From Woeseiaceae bacterium (GTDB lineage Bacteria; Pseudomonadota; Gammaproteobacteria; Steroidobacterales; Woeseiaceae): DNA of 46,876 nt. Where the stretch lies: assembly GCA_030066655.1 (NCBI GenBank), contig JASJBE010000068.1, positions 1 through 46,876 of the forward strand. Reading direction: 5' to 3'. Below are positions 8,718-15,687 of this stretch, piece by piece; position 1 is the first letter of the stretch; each line of letters opens with the position of its first letter. Under the pieces are notes generated by a model, which was given only the letters and a program-made list of their open reading frames with translations, was not told the origin of the DNA and searched no databases. Position numbers and translations under genes: made by a program.

Positions 8718-9392
8718 ATGGCTGAAGAATTCGACCTGATTGCGGACTACCGGGAAGACATGGGGAAAGGTGCGAGCCGCCGCCTGCGTCGCGAAGGATT
8801 AGTTCCTGCAATCATCTATGGCGCCGGCCGCCCGCCGCGCTCACTGACCTTTGATCACAACAAGGTCATCAAGCAGCTCGAAAGCGAGTCTTTTTATTCC
8901 AGCGTCCTGAACATCAAGGTCGGCGACAAGAGCCAGGCCGCGATTCTGAAGGACCTGCAGCGTCATCCGTCCAAGCGCCTCATCATGCACATGGACTTCC
9001 AGCGCATCGTTGAAGACGAAGAGATTCGCATGAACGTGCCGCTGCACGTCGTCGGTGAGGACACGGCTCCTGGCATCAAGATGCAGGGCGGTTCGCTCTC
9101 GCGTCTCATGACCGACGTCGAGGTCACGTGTCTGCCGAGGCATCTGCCGGAATACCTCGAGGTCGATGTCTCCGAGCTCGAGCTCGACCAGATGTTGAAT
9201 CTGTCGGACATCAAGCTGCCGGAGGGCGTGTCGATTCCCGAGCTGGCGCAGGGTCCGGAACACGATCACCCGATTGTGTCGATTCACGAGATCAAGGCCG
9301 CACCGGTTGAGGAAGAGATCGTCGACGAAGAGGGTGCTGAGGAAGCGCCGGAAGCGCCTGAGGCTTCTGAAGGCGAGTCCGACGAGAGCTAA
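8718..9392 (+). CDS. rplY: 50S ribosomal protein L25 (CTC family, long form)
   Basis: 5S rRNA-binding ribosomal protein L25 of 224 residues, the long form with an N-terminal L25 domain (GKGASRRLRREGLVPAIIYG, about residues 15-35) and the C-terminal TL5/CTC beta domain (VPLHVVGEDTAPGIKMQGG). The last 30 residues are a strongly acidic Glu/Ala tail (EEEIVDEEGAEEAPEAPEAS), common in long L25 proteins. It lies in the conserved order prs-rplY-pth-ychF. Start ATG at 8718 is preceded by a GGAG-type site (ACGGAG at 8705-8710). Confidence 0.97.
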   Translation: MAEEFDLIADYREDMGKGASRRLRREGLVPAIIYGAGRPPRSLTFDHNKVIKQLESESFYSSVLNIKVGDKSQAAILKDLQRHPSKRLIMHMDFQRIVEDEEIRMNVPLHVVGEDTAPGIKMQGGSLSRLMTDVEVTCLPRHLPEYLEVDVSELELDQMLNLSDIKLPEGVSIPELAQGPEHDHPIVSIHEIKAAPVEEEIVDEEGAEEAPEAPEASEGESDES

Positions 9393-9419
9393 TCGCGTCG
9401 CTGGGCGCGATAACGAGGA

Positions 9420-9473
9420 GACCGCAGCCGGTTTCGGGCAGGAGTACATCTGCACGAGCCGCCGCGGTCTTTT
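9420..9473 (+). terminator. possible branched terminator between rplY and pth
   Basis: GACCGC (9420-9425) pairs with GCGGTC (9464-9469), followed by a TTTTC run. The 38-nt loop contains a smaller GCAG/CTGC pairing. A short ATCGCG/CGCGAT hairpin (9392-9411) lies just before it. Weak as a simple terminator, but the T run favours partial termination before pth. Confidence 0.35.
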
Positions 9474-9494
9474 CATTTCAAGCAGGGCAGCTTT

Positions 9495-10076
9495 ATGAAC
9501 CTGACGATGATCGCCGGCCTCGGCAACCCCGGGGACAAATACGAGAAGACGCTGCACAATGCAGGCTTCTGGTTCGTCGACGAACTGGCACGGCGATACG
9601 GCGGGCACTTCAACTACGATAAGAAGTTCGATGCTGAGGTCTGTCGCGTCAGCATCGAGGGCACGGAAATCTGGCTGGCCAAGCCGCAGTCCTTCATGAA
9701 CATGAGCGGGCAGCCGATTCGCGCCTTGCTGGACTACTATCGAAACAACGTACGGGGGCTGCTCGTCGCACACGACGAGATCGACCTGCCGCCCGGTACC
9801 GTCCGCCTGAAGAAAGGGGGCGGTCACGGTGGTCACAACGGATTGCGAGACATCATCAGGCATTGCGGGAACGATTTCCTGCGTCTTCGACTCGGCGTCG
9901 GGCATCCCGGTGAAAAGGACAAGGTCGTGTCCTACGTGCTGAAGCGAGCGAGCGCGTCGTCGGAGGCGGCGATTCTCACAAACATCGACGAGGCGGCCGA
10001 CGTCATGCCGACGCTCGTTGACGAGGGCCTGAACGCAGCAATGAAAAAGCTGCATACGCGTGATAAGGAGCAGTAA
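9495..10076 (+). CDS. pth: peptidyl-tRNA hydrolase
   Basis: Cytosolic hydrolase of 193 residues that releases tRNA from prematurely dropped peptidyl-tRNA. The catalytic and substrate-binding residues are all in place: Asn in GLGNPGDKYEKTLHNAGF (N11) with the catalytic His at position 21, the QSFMNMSG motif, the HDEIDLPPGTVRLKKGGGHGGHNGLRDI segment, and RLRLGVGHPG. The gene follows rplY by about 100 bp and ychF starts 6 bp after its stop, so pth and ychF form one unit. Confidence 0.98.
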   Translation: MNLTMIAGLGNPGDKYEKTLHNAGFWFVDELARRYGGHFNYDKKFDAEVCRVSIEGTEIWLAKPQSFMNMSGQPIRALLDYYRNNVRGLLVAHDEIDLPPGTVRLKKGGGHGGHNGLRDIIRHCGNDFLRLRLGVGHPGEKDKVVSYVLKRASASSEAAILTNIDEAADVMPTLVDEGLNAAMKKLHTRDKEQ

Positions 10077-10082
10077 CCAAGC

Positions 10083-11174
10083 ATGGCCATTAAATGCGGA
10101 ATCGTCGGTCTGCCGAACGTCGGCAAGTCGACGTTGTTCAATGCGCTGACCGCGGCGGAGATCGCGGCGGAAAACTATCCCTTCTGCACGATCGAGCCGA
10201 ATGTCGGCGTCGTTCCCGTGCCGGATCCCCGGCTGACCGCGCTGTCGGATATCGTGAATCCGCAAAAGCTGATTCCGACGACCATGGAGTTTGTCGATAT
10301 CGCGGGTCTCGTCGCCGGTGCGTCGAAAGGCGAGGGGCTGGGTAATCAGTTCCTCGCGAACATTCGCGAGACGAACGCCATTACCCATGTCGTTCGTTGC
10401 TTCGAGGACGACGACGTCACGCACGTCGCCGGCGCTATCAACCCGGTCGACGACATCGAGACGATCAACACGGAGCTGGCGCTTGCCGACCTCGAATCCG
10501 TGGAGCGTCAGCTGGCCAAGGCCGAACGCAATGCGAAGACGGCGAAGAAGGAAGACATCTACATTCGCGACACGATCGCGCGGGTCAAGGCGCATCTCGA
10601 CGAGGGCAAGCCGGTCCGGTCACTGGATCTCGATGACAACGAGAACAAGGTGTTAAAGGAGCTGCACCTGATCACGGCCAAGCCCGTCATGTACGTGGCG
10701 AACGTCGACGAGGGCGGCTTCGAGAACAACCCTCACCTCGACGCGGTCAAGCAGTACGCAGAGGCCGAGGGTGCGGAGGTCGTCACAATCTGTGCCGCGA
10801 TCGAGGCTGAGATCGCGCAGCTCGACGATACAGACAAGCAGGAATTCCTCGACGACCTGGGGCTCGCGGAACCCGGACTTCACCGCGTGATCCGCACCGG
10901 TTACAAGCTGCTCGGATTGCAGACCTTCTTCACGGCCGGGCCCAAGGAAGTCCGTGCCTGGACGACGCGCGTGGGCGCTACGGCGCCGAATGCTGCGGGC
11001 GAGATCCACACCGATTTCGAAAAGGGCTTCATCCGTGCCGAAGTGATCGGCTACGACGACTACATCGCTGGCAATGGCGAGGCGGGCGCCAAGGAAGCGG
11101 GCCGACTGCGCCTCGAGGGTAAGGACTACATCGTCCACGAGGGCGACGTTATGCACTTCCGGTTCAACGTCTGA
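10083..11174 (+). CDS. ychF: redox-regulated ribosome-binding ATPase YchF (OBG-type)
   Basis: OBG-family P-loop protein of 363 residues that prefers ATP over GTP and binds ribosomes. The G1 loop is [16 protein letters not shown]2/G3 region [22 protein letters not shown], followed by a helical coiled-coil insert (about residues 130-200) and the C-terminal TGS domain ([22 protein letters not shown] to [18 protein letters not shown]). Length and domain order are standard. It follows pth by 6 bp. In P. aeruginosa, from memory, a tRNA-Met lies directly after ychF; here a DksA-like gene and three membrane protein genes lie between. Confidence 0.98.
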   Translation: MAIKCGIVGLPNVGKSTLFNALTAAEIAAENYPFCTIEPNVGVVPVPDPRLTALSDIVNPQKLIPTTMEFVDIAGLVAGASKGEGLGNQFLANIRETNAITHVVRCFEDDDVTHVAGAINPVDDIETINTELALADLESVERQLAKAERNAKTAKKEDIYIRDTIARVKAHLDEGKPVRSLDLDDNENKVLKELHLITAKPVMYVANVDEGGFENNPHLDAVKQYAEAEGAEVVTICAAIEAEIAQLDDTDKQEFLDDLGLAEPGLHRVIRTGYKLLGLQTFFTAGPKEVRAWTTRVGATAPNAAGEIHTDFEKGFIRAEVIGYDDYIAGNGEAGAKEAGRLRLEGKDYIVHEGDVMHFRFNV

Positions 11175-11188
11175 ACTCACCGTATCCT

Positions 11189-11524
11189 GTGGCAACGGAC
11201 TATCGACACGCGCTTCTCAGTCTTCGAGCCGAGCTTGAGGCGGTCGCCGAAACTGGCGACGAGTCGGCCGGCGTTGTCGAACTGGACCAGGCGCGCGTCG
11301 GCAGGCTGTCACGCATGGATGCGATGCAGGCCCAGGCGATGGCGGCTTCGGCAAAACGGCGTCGGGCTCAGAAGCTCAGACAGATCGAGGCGGCGCTGCG
11401 CCGTATCGACGACGAGGAATTCGGTTTCTGCCAGTCCTGCGACGAGCCCATCAACCCAAAGCGCCTCGATTTCGACCCGACCGCGCGTTTCTGTATCGAC
11501 TGCGCCAGTCAGCGAGAGAGCTGA
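11189..11524 (+). CDS. short DksA/TraR-type zinc finger protein
   Basis: A 111-residue protein with a basic helical N-terminal half and a C-terminal four-cysteine zinc finger: CQSC, then 17 residues, then CIDC. Proteins of this type bind the RNA polymerase secondary channel; DksA itself is about 150 residues, so this is a short DksA-like or TraR-like variant. The coiled-coil tip acidic pair used by DksA cannot be assigned with certainty, although a DQARVGRLSRMDAMQAQAM segment (about residues 31-50) resembles the DxxDxA region of the family. The GTG at 11189 is 14 bp after the ychF stop, suggesting co-transcription. Confidence 0.85.
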   Translation: MATDYRHALLSLRAELEAVAETGDESAGVVELDQARVGRLSRMDAMQAQAMAASAKRRRAQKLRQIEAALRRIDDEEFGFCQSCDEPINPKRLDFDPTARFCIDCASQRES

Positions 11525-11538
11525 ACGGTGGCCCGGCT

Positions 11539-12159
11539 CTAGCTTCTCGGCCTGGCGGCCGGGAGCGTCCAGTCGAACACGATGCTCAAGCCCCGCACCG
11601 TGAAGCCTGCGATGACAGCAACGCTCAGCGCGATCGTGCTGTCGATTCCGAAAAAGTCCAAGCCAACAAAGGTCACCGACGAGACGAAGGCCGCGGTCGC
11701 ATAGATCTCGCGGGTCAGGATCAGCGGGATCTCATTGCAGATGATGTCCCGAATCATGCCGCCGGTGACGGCCGAAGCGACGCCGAGCATGACGGCGACG
11801 ACGGCGCCGGTCTCGAACTCCAGGCAGATCCGTGTTGCCAGCGTCGCGAACAGCGCGAGGCCCATCGCATCCATCCAGATCAGCACCTGCTGGCGACCGC
11901 CGGGCCGATAGAAACTGAAGTAGACGATGACGGCAGCTGCAAGCGCAACCGCGACGTAGCGTACGTCGTCGATCCAGAAGACCGGGTGGCGGTCGAGTAT
12001 GACATCGCGCATCGTGCCGCCACCAACGGCCGGCACCAGCGCGAGCTCGAAGAAGCCAAAGATATCCATACCCTTGCGCGCTGCCGCCAATGCCCCGCTG
12101 ATCGCAAACGCCGCGGTGCCCAGCATCTCGAGAACGAACAGGAAGCCGATGTGTGTCAT
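11539..12159 (-). CDS. YicG/UPF0126 (TRIC-like) inner membrane protein
   Basis: A 206-residue inner membrane protein with seven predicted helices formed by two homologous halves. Each half carries the diagnostic glycine-kinked motif: GGGTMRDVILDRHPVFW in the first and GGMIRDIICNEIPLIL in the second. This is the UPF0126 family, which includes E. coli YicG and YadS and is structurally related to TRIC cation channels; other members have been linked to glycine transport. I start it at the ATG at 12159 because the upstream codons are low complexity and overlap the neighbouring gene's end. It lies 4 bp from the YdbT-like gene stop, so the three minus-strand genes probably form one operon. Confidence 0.9.
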   Translation of the reverse strand: MTHIGFLFVLEMLGTAAFAISGALAAARKGMDIFGFFELALVPAVGGGTMRDVILDRHPVFWIDDVRYVAVALAAAVIVYFSFYRPGGRQQVLIWMDAMGLALFATLATRICLEFETGAVVAVMLGVASAVTGGMIRDIICNEIPLILTREIYATAAFVSSVTFVGLDFFGIDSTIALSVAVIAGFTVRGLSIVFDWTLPAARPRS

Positions 12160-12163
12160 CGCA

Positions 12164-13687
12164 CTAGTGCCACGCTTTCCGGCTGGACTCGACCTTGTAC
12201 AGGATATAGTCGCGCAGCCGGTTGGCATCCGCTATCGGCATGAAGGGAATGCGCACCGACCCGGAAGCGAGGAAGATTTTCAGACCGGCCAGGTCCTTAC
12301 GCTCCTGCAGCCACGACTGAGTCACCGTGACGCGCTGGACTTTGCGAAACAGGAAGACCTGCAGGCTGTAGCCGATCAGGCCGGTGCGCCGAACCAGTGC
12401 ATCGTTATCATGGTAGTAACCGAATCGCCGCCAGTAGCGACGCGCGACCAGGAATACGAGGACCGGGATTATAAGTAACACGGCTGCGTATGGGCCGGCG
12501 GCAAATGTCGCGGGCGTGCCCAGAATGGCAAGTACCGGCAAGCTGATCATCAGCGTCCTCGAGACGACGTAGCGGCGCGAAATGTGGGCAAAGCTCTCGA
12601 ACTCCGGATTCAACGAGACGTTCGTTGCTTCCGGTGCGAAAACCTCCCGGCTGAATCGCTCGCCGAACTCCTGTGTGACGAGCGGGACTTTGAAGCTGTT
12701 GCTCTCCTTCTGATTGTCGCTGCTGCTCGCCTGCTGGGCGGACAGGCGGAAGCGACCGAACCAGCGAAGCACAATGCCTTGGGACATCTTGATGCGCTGA
12801 ACCTTACCGACATTCATCGACACCTGGTGCCGCGTCAGGAGCCCACCGACGGAGCGCAGCTTGGTGCCGTCGAGCGTCAGCACGAAGTTGTGATACCGCA
12901 GGACGGCCGCGCCGATGGAACCCAGCGCGAGGAGCAGCGCGATCGACAGGATGACGGCAAGCACGATCAGAGAGCCGCCGGCGTACCCGAATTCGGACAC
13001 GCGGTCGAATGCGGACTCGACGTAATTCGCAATGACGTTATTGGCCTTGTCACCAAGTTGCTCGAGGAACGGTCCGATGACCGCGAAAATGATCAGAGCG
13101 CGCCGGTCGGACAGGCCAATCTTGACCATGTCCGACCAGCCAAGTGTCAGCATGGGGGAGGCTTCGGGAACGCCGCCTTCCGCCTCCGGTTCGCTGTCAG
13201 TAGACATTGGCTTGCGTCGCCCGTCGATCCGTTCCTGCAGGTCTTCCGCGAATTCCGATGTGACGGCAGGCAGGAAGCCTTCACTCTCAGAAGAACCCGC
13301 CGTGTCGAAGCGGATGTTAACGAGGTTGAACCAGCGGTAGACGAAGTTCTGCTCGGTGTCGACGCCCTGGATGCGGTCGAATTTGATGTCGAGCTGCTTC
13401 TTCGTGAAGATCCCTTCGCGGATCAGGACGGAGTCCTCGCCGATCTTGAATCGGAAGAACAGGTAGCCGAGAACCGAGATAATTATCGAAAGGACAGCGG
13501 CCGCTGCGACGCCAACGAGCAGCTTGTCGAGAACCGACCCCTGGAAGGTCACGGCCACGGCAGCCAGAGGCGCCAGCGTCTGGAACGCGTTCTTGGTGAG
13601 GCCCTTCAGGAACCGGCCCAGGAAGAACAACACCGCCAGCGGCGACGTGCGCCGCCATCCGTCAGGAGTCTTCAATGCTTGATCCAA
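12164..13687 (-). CDS. YdbT-like membrane protein with bacterial PH (bPH2/DUF304) domains
   Basis: A 507-residue membrane protein with a repeated layout: paired transmembrane helices each followed by a beta-rich bPH2 domain. Three such domains are visible, at about residues 65-140 (VLIREGIFTKKQLDIKFDRIQGVD), 265-340 (NFVLTLDGTKLRSVGGLLTRHQ) and 415-495 (HDNDALVRRTGLIGYSLQVF). The SMNVGKVQRIKMSQGIVLRWF and FRKVQRVTVTQSWLQERKDLAG segments are typical of the family. The start is a TTG at 13687 that overlaps the upstream YdbS-like gene by 26 bp; a second TTG four codons in is also possible. YdbS/YdbT pairs are widespread; their function is unknown. Confidence 0.88.
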   Translation of the reverse strand: MDQALKTPDGWRRTSPLAVLFFLGRFLKGLTKNAFQTLAPLAAVAVTFQGSVLDKLLVGVAAAAVLSIIISVLGYLFFRFKIGEDSVLIREGIFTKKQLDIKFDRIQGVDTEQNFVYRWFNLVNIRFDTAGSSESEGFLPAVTSEFAEDLQERIDGRRKPMSTDSEPEAEGGVPEASPMLTLGWSDMVKIGLSDRRALIIFAVIGPFLEQLGDKANNVIANYVESAFDRVSEFGYAGGSLIVLAVILSIALLLALGSIGAAVLRYHNFVLTLDGTKLRSVGGLLTRHQVSMNVGKVQRIKMSQGIVLRWFGRFRLSAQQASSSDNQKESNSFKVPLVTQEFGERFSREVFAPEATNVSLNPEFESFAHISRRYVVSRTLMISLPVLAILGTPATFAAGPYAAVLLIIPVLVFLVARRYWRRFGYYHDNDALVRRTGLIGYSLQVFLFRKVQRVTVTQSWLQERKDLAGLKIFLASGSVRIPFMPIADANRLRDYILYKVESSRKAWH

Positions 13688-14189
13688 TACGCTTCAAGAT
13701 CATCGAGCGAAGACTCTCGGCGCGATCACGCTCCATGCCTGCGATATCCAGATCGCCCTTGGAACCGCCGGCCGTAAAGATCTGCAGGCTGGCCGTCTCG
13801 AACTGTCGGTCCAGCGGCCCCTGCTTGGTCTCAACGTGCTGGATCCTGTTGAACGGGATTGCGGTCAAGCGATTCACGACCAGTCCGGACTTGTACAGCA
13901 CGTCCTTATCCCTGACCGCGATGCCACGCTTCTTCACTGAGAGGTAGGGCCAGACCACGAGCGGGATCGTGATGCCGACGATAATCAGCAGGTGTAGCCA
14001 GGCCGGCAAGAACGTGACGTTCGGCATAAAGCGAAAGCCGACCGACCCTGCCGTGATGATGAAGACGAACAGCAGCTGCTGGATCACCAGCTGCAAAGCC
14101 AGCGAATCGTCCATAGGTTGCCAGCTGACGCTCTCGACGCGCGGCAAATCATCGAGGCTGATTTCGGGGTTCTCGAACATCGGGCTCAT
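13662..14189 (-). CDS. YdbS-like membrane protein with one bacterial PH domain
   Basis: About 175 residues: two transmembrane helices (LQLVIQQLLFVFIITAGSVGF and the following LHLLIIVGITIPLVVW region) and then one bPH2 domain (VKKRGIAVRDKDVLYKSGLVV to FNRIQHVETKQGPLDRQFETASLQIFTAGGS). The QHVE, GPLDR and TAGG motifs are characteristic of YdbS. ATG codons at 14189 and 14180 are both plausible; neither has a strong ribosome site. It heads the ydbS-ydbT-yicG-like operon, and its upstream region is shared with the tRNA-Met promoter on the other strand. Confidence 0.85.
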   Translation of the reverse strand: MSPMFENPEISLDDLPRVESVSWQPMDDSLALQLVIQQLLFVFIITAGSVGFRFMPNVTFLPAWLHLLIIVGITIPLVVWPYLSVKKRGIAVRDKDVLYKSGLVVNRLTAIPFNRIQHVETKQGPLDRQFETASLQIFTAGGSKGDLDIAGMERDRAESLRSMILKRIGSSIEDS

Positions 14190-14244
14190 CGTGTGCTGAA
14201 GACAGCGCATTATAGGAAAAAGTGAGCATTTTCCCCGTTTTTTC

Positions 14245-14273
14245 TTGACACTCGTGGTGCCCAAAAGGACAAT
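14245..14273 (+). promoter_or_regulatory. sigma70-type promoter of the tRNA-Met locus
   Basis: Perfect -35 TTGACA at 14245-14250, 17-bp spacer, -10 GACAAT at 14268-14273. It has the same form as the tRNA-Gln promoter. It lies upstream of the truncated tRNA copy, so a transcript would first pass through that remnant before reaching the intact tRNA. Confidence 0.65.
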
Positions 14274-14332
14274 CTGCGCCCCTCCACGCGTCGGTGGCAC
14301 AGGCCATTCTACGTGGACAAGACACAGATATC

Positions 14333-14384
14333 GGTGATGTAGCTCAGATGGTTAGAGCGGCGGACTCATAACCCGCAGGTCGGT
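14333..14384 (+). pseudogene. truncated tRNA-Met copy (5' 52 nt only)
   Basis: Bases 14333-14384 are identical to the first 52 nt of the intact tRNA-Met at 14475, including acceptor 5' strand, D arm, anticodon arm and variable loop. Identity stops exactly at the T arm, where the repeated 3'-end core starts in all other copies. A 9-bp remnant of the core (ATTCCACCC) lies at 14437-14445, inside a hairpin of GAATGGG with CCCATTC. This looks like the left junction of an insertion or of a 142-bp tandem duplication. Confidence 0.85.
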
Positions 14385-14474
14385 AAGTCATCCGAGCGGC
14401 GCGAAGCCCGCGACAGGCCGACCGAATGGGAGGCCCATTCCACCCTGACGGGTTGGGATTGAAAGACGAAATTT

Positions 14475-14551
14475 GGTGATGTAGCTCAGATGGTTAGAGC
14501 GGCGGACTCATAACCCGCAGGTCGGTGGTTCAATTCCACCCATCACCACCA
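14475..14551 (+). tRNA. tRNA-Met (anticodon CAT), integration target
   Basis: A 77-nt tRNA with encoded CCA. Acceptor GGTGATG (14475-14481) pairs with CATCACC (14541-14547); discriminator A, then CCA at 14549-14551. The anticodon loop is CTCATAA with CAT. The T stem GGTGG/CCACC encloses TTCAATT. The anticodon stem has an A-C opposition at its loop-closing pair (GCGGA against CCCGC). CAT could in principle also be tRNA-Ile2 (lysidine-modified); the overall sequence favours elongator Met. An intrinsic terminator follows 6 bp downstream. The 3' end is repeated five more times over the next 11 kb. Confidence 0.93.
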
Positions 14552-14557
14552 AACGCC

Positions 14558-14583
14558 AAGGGCGGCCCAAATGGGCCGCCCTT
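14558..14583 (+). terminator. intrinsic terminator after tRNA-Met
   Basis: An 11-bp perfect stem, AAGGGCGGCCC with GGGCCGCCCTT, around loop AAAT, followed by ATCGTTT. It ends the tRNA transcript. Confidence 0.85.
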
Positions 14584-14599
14584 ATCGTTTAGAGACGCT

Positions 14600-14610
14600 G
14601 GGTGGAATTG
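14600..14610 (-). repeat. inverted 11-bp copy of the tRNA 3'-end core
   Basis: GGGTGGAATTG is the exact reverse complement of CAATTCCACCC, the heart of the repeated core. It lies 17 bp after the tRNA terminator, in the gene-free first block. It could be chance (11 bp) or a recombinase-related inverted site. Confidence 0.4.
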
Positions 14611-14737
14611 TTACCGATGGTGCCTTCGATCAGCGTCAGTAGCAGCCCCGAAGCCAAGACTTGCTCTTTCGGTTATTGGGCTACCCTTCGGTCGATGTTC
14701 TTTTCACGGGCCGTTGCATCGTCTTGATCCCAAACTA

Positions 14738-14767
14738 GGTTCAATTCCACCCATCACCACCAAACGC
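14738..14767 (+). repeat. tRNA-Met 3'-end duplicate B (attachment-site copy)
   Basis: 30 bp identical to 14527-14556, covering the T loop, T stem 3' strand, acceptor 3' strand, CCA and six further bases (AAACGC). The identity extends past the tRNA itself, so the duplicated unit includes flanking sequence. A terminator follows. Confidence 0.9.
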
Positions 14768-14773
14768 TAGAAC

Positions 14774-14790
14774 GCGGCTCGCTGAGCCGC
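14774..14790 (+). terminator. hairpin after duplicate B
   Basis: GCGGCTC/GAGCCGC stem around loop GCT, followed by CTTCGTCGTTT. It is placed like the terminator after the intact tRNA but differs in sequence. Confidence 0.6.
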
Positions 14791-14838
14791 CTTCGTCGTT
14801 TGAAGGATGGTACGAACTCCCTTCCGTAGCATCCTCGT

Positions 14839-14869
14839 AGATTCTTGCTAGACTCATACTACGAATCTA
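14839..14869. promoter_or_regulatory. 7-bp inverted repeat upstream of the pilin gene
   Basis: TAGATTC (14839-14845) and GAATCTA (14863-14869) are perfect inverted repeats 17 bp apart, ending just before the G-rich ribosome site of the pilin gene. It may be an operator or a leader hairpin. Confidence 0.35.
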
Positions 14870-14889
14870 ACTCGAGGTGGGGGGGTACA

Positions 14890-15471
14890 GTGATCTTTAT
14901 TCCAAAATCTAAAAGCCAAAGCCGGCTCTCGAGATACAAGCGAAAGCAAAGTGGACTGACTCTTGTTGAGATAATTGTGATTCTGGTGCTCATCGCCATA
15001 ATGTTGGCGATTTCTGAGGGGTTGAAGTCTTGGTGGAACAAAAAACCACCTCCCTGGTACACGATAATTACACCTGTAAAGCAGGAGCCGACCTCAATCG
15101 TTATTACTAATGGCCCTCAGACCATAAATCCGGGCGTTGCTGCAACCTATACCGTTACAGTTACCTACCCGGCGCCAATTAACGCAACGAACGGCTTTGG
15201 CGTAATTGTGTCTATTTGGGAAGACGATCTTGGTGACGTGTTGCTGGATCGTCGTGTTCGAATTAGCGTTCCTGCAGGTGCGACATCCGGGTCTGCAACG
15301 TTTACGTTGACTTGTTTGGATCCGAATGGCGACGGAAGTTACACGATCAACGGTGACAACGGTTCCAATACCCTTGATGACACTTGGGAGATATTTGCGT
15401 ATGTGCCCGATCAGACAACGTCTGAAAGTAAAGAAGGACCAAACTACAACGTGTCTTGCGAGGAACCATGA
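14890..15471 (+). CDS. orphan type IV (pseudo)pilin-like protein with C-terminal beta domain
   Basis: Predicted 193-residue secreted protein. A basic 22-residue leader ends in SG, followed by LTLVEIIVILVLIAIMLAIS: this is the prepilin peptidase signature, cleavage after G22 with the conserved Glu at mature position 5. The hydrophobic helix gives way to a Ser/Thr-rich domain (residues about 55-190; VVITNGPQTINPGVAATYTVTVTYP-like strands) resembling a bacterial Ig-like or beta-sandwich fold with two late cysteines. The GTG at 14890 is chosen over the upstream ATG-like codons because a strong purine-rich site (GAGGTGGGGGGG, 14873-14884) precedes it. No other pilus gene is nearby, so it would rely on host machinery. 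It is AT-rich compared with the backbone, suggesting transfer. Confidence 0.8.
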   Translation: MIFIPKSKSQSRLSRYKRKQSGLTLVEIIVILVLIAIMLAISEGLKSWWNKKPPPWYTIITPVKQEPTSIVITNGPQTINPGVAATYTVTVTYPAPINATNGFGVIVSIWEDDLGDVLLDRRVRISVPAGATSGSATFTLTCLDPNGDGSYTINGDNGSNTLDDTWEIFAYVPDQTTSESKEGPNYNVSCEEP

Positions 15472-15615
15472 GTTAGCGGAACAAGACAGGTCTATGCCAC
15501 TGCAGCAAAACGGACCTGGACACCGGAAAAGGTTGGTATAGGTGGCTCAGTTAGTGCTCGTGATTCCAGGCGACCCGACGGGGTGAGATTCGACCTTGGG
15601 GAGAATCGAATCCAG

Positions 15616-15634
15616 TCCACCCATCACCCCCAAA
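15616..15634 (+). repeat. tRNA-Met 3'-end duplicate C (one mismatch)
   Basis: TCCACCCATCACCCCCAAA differs from the tRNA 3' end by a single A-to-C change. Sequence to its left (T-loop region) is diverged, so this is an older or different copy. A terminator follows at once. Confidence 0.75.
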
Positions 15635-15635
15635 A

Positions 15636-15660
15636 AAAGGGCGCCCTTGCGGCGCCCTTT
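15636..15660 (+). terminator. intrinsic terminator after duplicate C
   Basis: A 10-bp stem, AAAGGGCGCC with GGCGCCCTTT, around loop CTTGC, with T run on the plus strand and A run on the minus strand. It can end both the pilin transcript and the minus-strand ABM gene. Confidence 0.85.
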
Positions 15661-15687
15661 TGCGTTACTAATGTCGGTCCAAGGTCG

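Noticed and set aside
8841-10595. 584-codon minus-strand open frame
   Set aside because: Antisense to rplY, pth and ychF, all unambiguous; composition is that of a GC-rich shadow frame.
15540-15634. Complete extra tRNA or tmRNA 3' end ending at duplicate C
   Set aside because: GGTGGCTCAGTTAG upstream looks D-arm-like, but no acceptor, anticodon or T stem can be built.
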